Assembly: GCF_025602895.1 (NCBI RefSeq)
Contig: NW_026516547.1
Span: forward strand, 1-24,114
Direction of reading: 5' to 3'
DNA from: Polychytrium aggregatum
Taxonomy: Eukaryota > Chytridiomycota > Chytridiomycetes > Polychytriales
Length of the DNA: 24,114 nucleotides
Shown here in pieces: positions 19,632 to 24,114 of this stretch. The number at the start of each line of letters is the position of its first letter. Within the stretch, counting starts at the first letter, position 1. The translations under genes were made by a program, and so were the position numbers. The notes beneath the pieces are model-generated. The model saw only the letters and a program-made list of their open reading frames with translations. It made no database searches and was not told the origin of the DNA.

Positions 19632-20007
19632 ACCCTTCTCGCTTAGTTCCCAGTCGCCCACGCCAGAAGGAGCTGACGGCGCAGCAGGCGATTGAGCACT
19701 TTCCCGAACCTGGCACTCACCCAGGGGTCTCAAGTGGCTTGCTTCATTGTCAAATATATCCACGCTGTGCTTTCAATTGCCTTCGGGCGTGCGCATCCAG
19801 CCATGGTGACCGAGGAGAAGAGAAGCAAGCAAGCAAGCGAGCAATGCACCAGACACCGCCCTTTCGCTCTGTTCGAATGAAAATAGAGAGATATATTGCT
19901 ATGATGCGGAGCAGATGGCTCAACGGCGTCGCTGGCTTGATACTCAGCAAGAGGGCTCCAGAGCCGCGGAGTGCCCGTCATCCCCCCCGCGGCCGTCCGC
20001 CTGCGTC
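19632..20007. other. Convergent intergenic region between the C2 gene and RPN10
   Basis: The 376 bp hold the 3' ends of two convergent genes. An AT-rich patch, AAAATAGAGAGATATATTG, at about 19879-19897 is a candidate for polyadenylation signals. GAAGCAAGCAAGCAAGCGAG near 19821-19841 is a short GCAA tandem. No coding region is recognisable. Confidence 0.45.
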
Positions 20008-22509
20008 TCACTTCTTCTCTTTCGACTCATCCTTCTCGTCCGGCTTCTTGTCTTTGTTCATGGACTGCAAGGCGTTTTGGATTCTGGGATCGCTCGTGTT
20101 AACACCGGGGAGATTGCCCAGGACAGAGCTGAGGTAGTTGGGGTCGTTGAGGGCGGGTTGAGGCTGCGAGCACGGCGTTGGATCCGATTCGGTCAGTAAG
20201 CAGAGAGGACAATGGTCCTGCTCTGGTATCCCCGGGCGAAAGACCACGAGCCAACAAACCCTGCGAAGCGCCCATCCGCGCTCTATCGGACTCGATTTGA
20301 GAGATGCGCGAGGAAGATACGATCGACCACTGCAAGGCAAATTGAATGCCCAGCAGGCCGGACAGAGTACGCGGCGCTCGCTCTTACCTGTTCACCCTCG
20401 CCCATGGACAGAGCAATGGCTCGCTGGATCTGCTCGTCTTCGGTTAGCTCAGTCATCTCGACATCTCCCTCCTGCAGGACGCCAGTAAAGCCCAGAGGGA
20501 AGATGTTAGATCTGAACGAAGAAGCGCAATGGATTGCACAGATGCGCCATTCACTTGCTGAGAGGCCGTGCAGACTGCATCGTCTTACATGGGTCGCTGG
20601 GGTTTGCGCTTCGCCGCCCATCGACAGAGCCAGGGCCTGGGCAAGGAGGTCATCTTCTACCGAGGCTTGACCCTGATCGACAGCCATGGCGGACGACTCG
20701 CCCTCGGCCTCTCCAGGGGTATCTCGAGTGGCCTTTTCCTGTCGCGCACGCTCTTCCTCCATCGAGATTCGGAGCGCCTGTGGATCATAATCCGGAGATA
20801 GAAAGCAATGAGAGTCGCTTCTCCGATAGTTGGCCTGCCTGTAGTCTGGGGGTGCAGTCGGCCGCGAGCGCATATCGGCGGAAACATTACCAGGGCGAGT
20901 TCAGGGTCCAGGTTCGGATCGACACCAAACTCAAATCCACTGCCACCAGAAAAGGCGGGCGGAGCGCCGTCCTCGCCCGCGATGATCGGCGACGATAGCA
21001 GAATGTCGCTCAGGATATGGGGTCCGGGAGGGATGGTCACCAAATGGCTGCCGATCGACGGACACATGCAGGACGATGCGGGACGATGCGGCGGGATGCA
21101 AAGTCAGGTGTGAGTGAGAATCCGGGCCGTATGACAGCAGTGCCACAACAACGCCGAGGCTGTGAACCGCAATCGCCACCAAATGAAGAGCACTCAACAC
21201 ATATCGATAAAACACAGCTCGTTGGTGCTTTGTGTAGTTGCCGAAACGAACCTGTTGTCGCTGCTGTTGATGGCCTGGATGAAAGCGTCCAGCTTGGCAG
21301 TGTTTTCGGCCTCCTCTCCAAAGTTGATGACATCGACTGCGACGTTGTTCTTCTTTAGCTTCTTGCCCAGCTTGACCAGAGAGGCCTCATCTTCAGTAAC
21401 TGGGCTTCCCACAAACACGATGATTCTCTGGCGTTGATTTTTGTTCTGGCGATGCTTCAAGGCGAGCTGCGAGGCATATTGAGGCGTCAGGAAAGCAGCA
21501 ATCGAAGGAGAATGTGGCACGATGCGACGAAGAACATGGCGATGTAAGGCGAGAGGATGACGTTGGGGGGCCACCCGGGTATTGACTCCAGAGGCAGTCG
21601 ACAAGGTTCCAATATCTCCCTCAATACGGAGCGCAAACGGTCCGATTCTATACCTGTGCAATCTGGATTCCGGTACTGATATTGGGGCTACCAGAGAGCT
21701 TGATTTGGTGCAAGGCCGTCAGGATCTTGCCAATGTCGGATGTCAATGTCACGAGAACCTCAGGACTGACGGATGGTTGAGGAGACAGTCAGCGGCAAGC
21801 TACGGAATCGAACCGATCGGATAATAATGGGGGCAGATCCGCAGCGTGCCTCGGTCGTAGACCACTTGCGGCTGCCTCAGTCGACTAGCTCTCTGGTACA
21901 TGCATCCCGCCGTCGCTGTCGCTCAGCACATGTCGGCGCCGCCGAGAAGCCCACGGCGTTGATGGCCTGGAGTGCGACAGGCCCTGAGTCGCCCCGCACA
22001 ACATCGGAGGTGCCCTATCGATGGATGCTCTGCGAACCTCTTGCCCGACATCGTCATCAAGGCGACTGTGTTTTCGGGGTTTGATTGAGTCTTGGCGTTG
22101 AAGAGCAGCGTTGCAGCGTCATTCTGCGCCTCGATGCGCGTGGGTGTGTAGTCTCCATTTCTCATCCACTCGGAGTTGTCCAAACTGACGAGGCAGTGAC
22201 AATCATTGCCGAGGCAAGCAGGACCAGCAAGACGGGCAAGGCGCACGTCGGATATGGATACGGGATCAGAGAGGACAAGGGTCAGCAAAGGCAGCATGCT
22301 CTCGATGCCGCTGACGAGCGGCGATCTGGATTGGCCGCTCCTGCCTGGAGCTCAAGCATCCGAGCCGGCTGACGAGGCAGGCGCAAATACAGGAGACATT
22401 GCACTCATCTGCGCAATCAGACGTTTCTCGGGATGCTGGATTGTAGCGTGCTGTTGGCGGCCGAGATGCGCAATATCGCCTACACTAGAACGGTTGCTTC
22501 CAGGACCAT
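20008..22509 (-). CDS. RPN10: RPN10/PSMD4, 26S proteasome ubiquitin receptor with three UIMs (8 exons)
   Basis: Rpn10 sits in the 19S regulatory particle and binds polyubiquitin chains. Exons in gene order: 22509-22484, 22184-22038, 21765-21654, 21466-21252, 21047-20891, 20777-20589, 20471-20388, 20163-20008; all phases agree, giving 361 aa (human 377, yeast 268). Residues 1 to about 190 are the VWA domain ([64 protein letters not shown]), followed by [14 protein letters not shown]. Three ubiquitin-interacting motifs follow: [13 protein letters not shown] (about 216-229), [13 protein letters not shown] (263-275) and [16 protein letters not shown] (294-309). The tail holds the VLGNLPGVN motif and a Lys/Asp/Glu-rich end. 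Introns 2 and 4 start GTTCGC and GTTCGT. The start shares a 407-bp divergent promoter with RPS23. Confidence 0.96.
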
Positions 22510-22916
22510 GGCGGGCTCGTCTCAGGCTCGATCGGGCTGCTCGCAGGCTGTGGGGTGTTGAATGAGGGGATGGAGAATGCGTTGCTTTGGCAGGGCACCG
22601 TCTGGGCACAGGAGAGCGGACTGGTGGGTAACTCGGCTGGCGAAGCAAGGCGGATCAAGAACGAGAAGAACCCGGGCGGCCTCGCATTGGGCGGACGTGC
22701 CTGGGCTCCCTGGTCGGCGGGCGCCAATCGTGCACGTGAGGCGACCCTGGCCGTGGCGATCCGCCCCGGTTCGACACACGTGTGCGATTATGTAATGTGT
22801 GTCGGTGTCGGTTCTGTGTCGGGCCGGAGCCGAGAGGGGCCTGGTTTTGACGGAGCGGCAGCGGCATTGCCTTTCGATCCTCCTTTTTTCTCTTAATTCC
22901 ATTTTGAATAGGCAAT
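22510..22916. promoter_or_regulatory. Divergent promoter between RPN10 and RPS23
   Basis: These 407 bp lie between two divergent ATGs. They contain two CACGTG palindromes, an inverted CCAAT box (ATTGG near 22686) and CCAAT near 22724, and a T/C-rich run at about 22881-22895 close to the RPS23 start, as is usual for ribosomal protein leaders. Joint regulation of the two genes is possible but not shown. Confidence 0.55.
22733..22782. promoter_or_regulatory. Two CACGTG E-boxes in the RPN10-RPS23 promoter
   Basis: CACGTG occurs at 22733-22738 and again at 22777-22782; the second is embedded in the 10-bp palindrome CACACGTGTG (22775-22784). The two centres are 44 bp apart. CACGTG is the classic site of bHLH and bZIP-type factors, including fungal Cbf1-like proteins. 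Binding here is inferred. Confidence 0.5.
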
Positions 22917-24114
22917 ATGGGCAAGTACGTATCGCGACCGAGCAGGGCCGGATCGGGCCGGATGCATGCATCCATCCGCCCATCCGTGCATCCATCCATC
23001 CATCCGTCCACCTGCACATCGCTGCGGTTGTCTGGACCTCGCTGGCTGCGGATGGTCTGGGAATGCCGAAGCCGCTTGGACTGAGAGGGGGGGGACGACG
23101 GTCTGGCGGAGCAGCAACAATCAACCACGAAGGCCGGGTACGTGATGGCAAGTTCGACGACAAGCAGCGGTTGAAGCGGCAATGCCAAATCCAGAGCCGC
23201 CGGATCTGCTGGAGTGCCGAAGCGCTTTGATGGGACGGGCCAGGCCAGATTGTATCAACCGATGCCAACACAACTGGCCACAGCATACGGGATGGCGTTT
23301 GCGGCATCAACTCCGAGGCTGCAACTATCTGTCAGTCGCCACCGATACCAGTGTCGGTGGCAACTGGCATCGCAGCAGCAGCAGAGAGACCTGGAGTCAT
23401 CACAGCTCAAGAGTCATCAACTCAGGAGCACGGCGATACGATGGGATGGGATGGATGGGATAGGATGGGCGTGATCACGAGGGCAGCAGGCACTCCCGTA
23501 TGCGGCAGATCCAGACACCAGACCCAGTCCGCCACTCTCGATCCGCATGCCCGCTGGGCCTGGAGCACATGATTAAATGCTGTTATTGGTTTGGATTGCA
23601 GGAGCAAGCCTAGAGGACACAACGCCGCGCGCAAGATGCGCACCCACCGCCGCACTGAGCGCTGGGCCGACAAGGTCTACAAGAAGACCTGCCTCGGCAC
23701 GATTTACAAGTCCCCCTTCGGTGCTTCCTCCCACGCCAAGGGTATTGCCATCGAGAAGATGTATGTACAGCCCACTGTGCTGGCAACGCAGCGCTCTCGC
23801 TCGCCGTATTGCTACGAACGAGGACGCTCGAGACTGATGCGATGTTTCTCCCCCTCAGTGGTATCGAGTCCAAGCAGCCCAACTCTGCCATTCGTAAGGC
23901 CATCCGTGCTCAGCTCATCAAGAACGGCAAGAAGATCACTGCTTTCGTTCCCATGGACGGTTGCCTGAACTTCATTGACGAAAACGTAAGCCTGTGCAGA
24001 TAGCATCGATATGGAGGCGATGCTTCCGGCGCCGACGTGGCCCTGTTGGGATCGGGATCCCCGCCTGCGTAGTTGTCTCTAAACCTCCCCGACATCGACA
24101 CCAACAGGACGAAG
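22917..24114 (+). CDS. RPS23: 40S ribosomal protein uS12 (RPS23), 3' end beyond the window
   Basis: uS12 lies at the decoding centre of the small subunit and affects translational fidelity. Exons 22917-22924, 23602-23760, 23859-23985 and 24108-end join in phase; about 100 of the expected about 145 residues are visible. The first exon codes Met-Gly and two bases of Lys3, followed by a 677-base intron. Motifs: [33 protein letters not shown] (with Pro63, equivalent to the hydroxylated Pro of other eukaryotes), [23 protein letters not shown], and the final DE begins exon 4. Oddities: Met replaces the Asn of the usual VPNDGCLNF motif, PFGASSH stands where PFGGSSH/PFGGASH is usual, one residue is missing before PFG, and RAQL replaces RVQL. 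These could mark a divergent lineage or a second paralog. Donors are GTACGT, GTATGT and GTAAGC. Confidence 0.95.
22966..23009. repeat. CATC/CATCCATCC simple repeat in RPS23 intron 1
   Basis: A run of CATCC units with variants (CATCCGCC, CATCCGTG, CATCCATCCATCC) lies 40-85 bp after the intron 1 donor. It resembles the CATCC-rich sequence before the C2 gene and looks like simple-sequence expansion. Confidence 0.7.
23334..23365 (+). other. Strong hairpin in RPS23 intron 1
   Basis: GCCACCGA (23338-23345) pairs perfectly with TCGGTGGC (23354-23361) around an 8-base loop, and AGT/ACT extend the stem after one mismatch. This is the most regular dyad I noticed in the long intron. It could be a structured element of an intron-encoded RNA or chance; no box C/D or H/ACA pattern could be established around it. 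Confidence 0.4.
23443..23469 (+). other. G-quadruplex-type motif in RPS23 intron 1
   Basis: Four GGG runs at 23443, 23448, 23457 and 23467 are separated by loops of 2, 6 and 7 bases within a GATGG-type repeat on the transcribed sense strand. This satisfies the common G3N1-7 quadruplex pattern. It lies about 130 bp before the 3' splice site. Confidence 0.5.

Overview
The window is fungal nuclear DNA. The strongest clue is a glycosyltransferase of family 15 (Kre2/Mnt1 type), a family known from fungi. The genes are moderately GC-rich and cut into many short exons by spliceosomal introns, about 50 in nine genes. That intron load, with slightly divergent but complete core eukaryotic proteins, suggests an early-diverging fungus such as a chytrid. 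The rank is an inference; no species can be named from the sequence. There is no sign of a prokaryote, virus, CRISPR array, transposon or tRNA gene.

Layout, left to right. 1-648: no confident gene, an 18-bp CAG-rich repeat. 649-4077 (+): BRF1, the TFIIB-related subunit of TFIIIB, 10 exons, with an 18-copy ATCTCACC array in intron 3 and one frame break in exon 5. 4892-6587 (+): GT15 alpha-1,2-mannosyltransferase, 4 exons. 7215-8267 (+): intronless membrane-anchored FkbM-type methyltransferase. 9130-13876 (+): VPS52 of the GARP tether, 18 exons. 14536-15971 (+): cofilin/ADF, whose first coding exon is only the ATG. 16604-17986 (-): mRNA cap guanine-N7 methyltransferase (ABD1/RNMT), clearly recognisable but broken by several small indels. 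18498-19631 (+): small single-C2-domain protein. 20008-22509 (-): RPN10, the proteasome ubiquitin receptor, with three UIMs. 22917 to the end (+): ribosomal protein uS12 (RPS23), 3' truncated by the window.

These are housekeeping genes from different pathways: Pol III initiation, Golgi glycosylation and sorting, actin turnover, mRNA capping, proteasome and ribosome. They do not form a cluster with one function. The only local themes are three consecutive Golgi-related genes (GT15, the putative Golgi FkbM protein, VPS52) and two divergent promoters (ABD1/C2 protein and RPN10/RPS23).

I did not find a new defence or mobile system. The items worth a second look are the minisatellite next to a 3' splice site, GC-AG introns, start codons isolated by long first introns, the clustered frame breaks in ABD1, unusual residues in uS12, and structured elements in the first RPS23 intron. 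All exon boundaries were assigned by eye from splice signals, reading phase and family alignment from memory, so individual junctions may be a few bases off.
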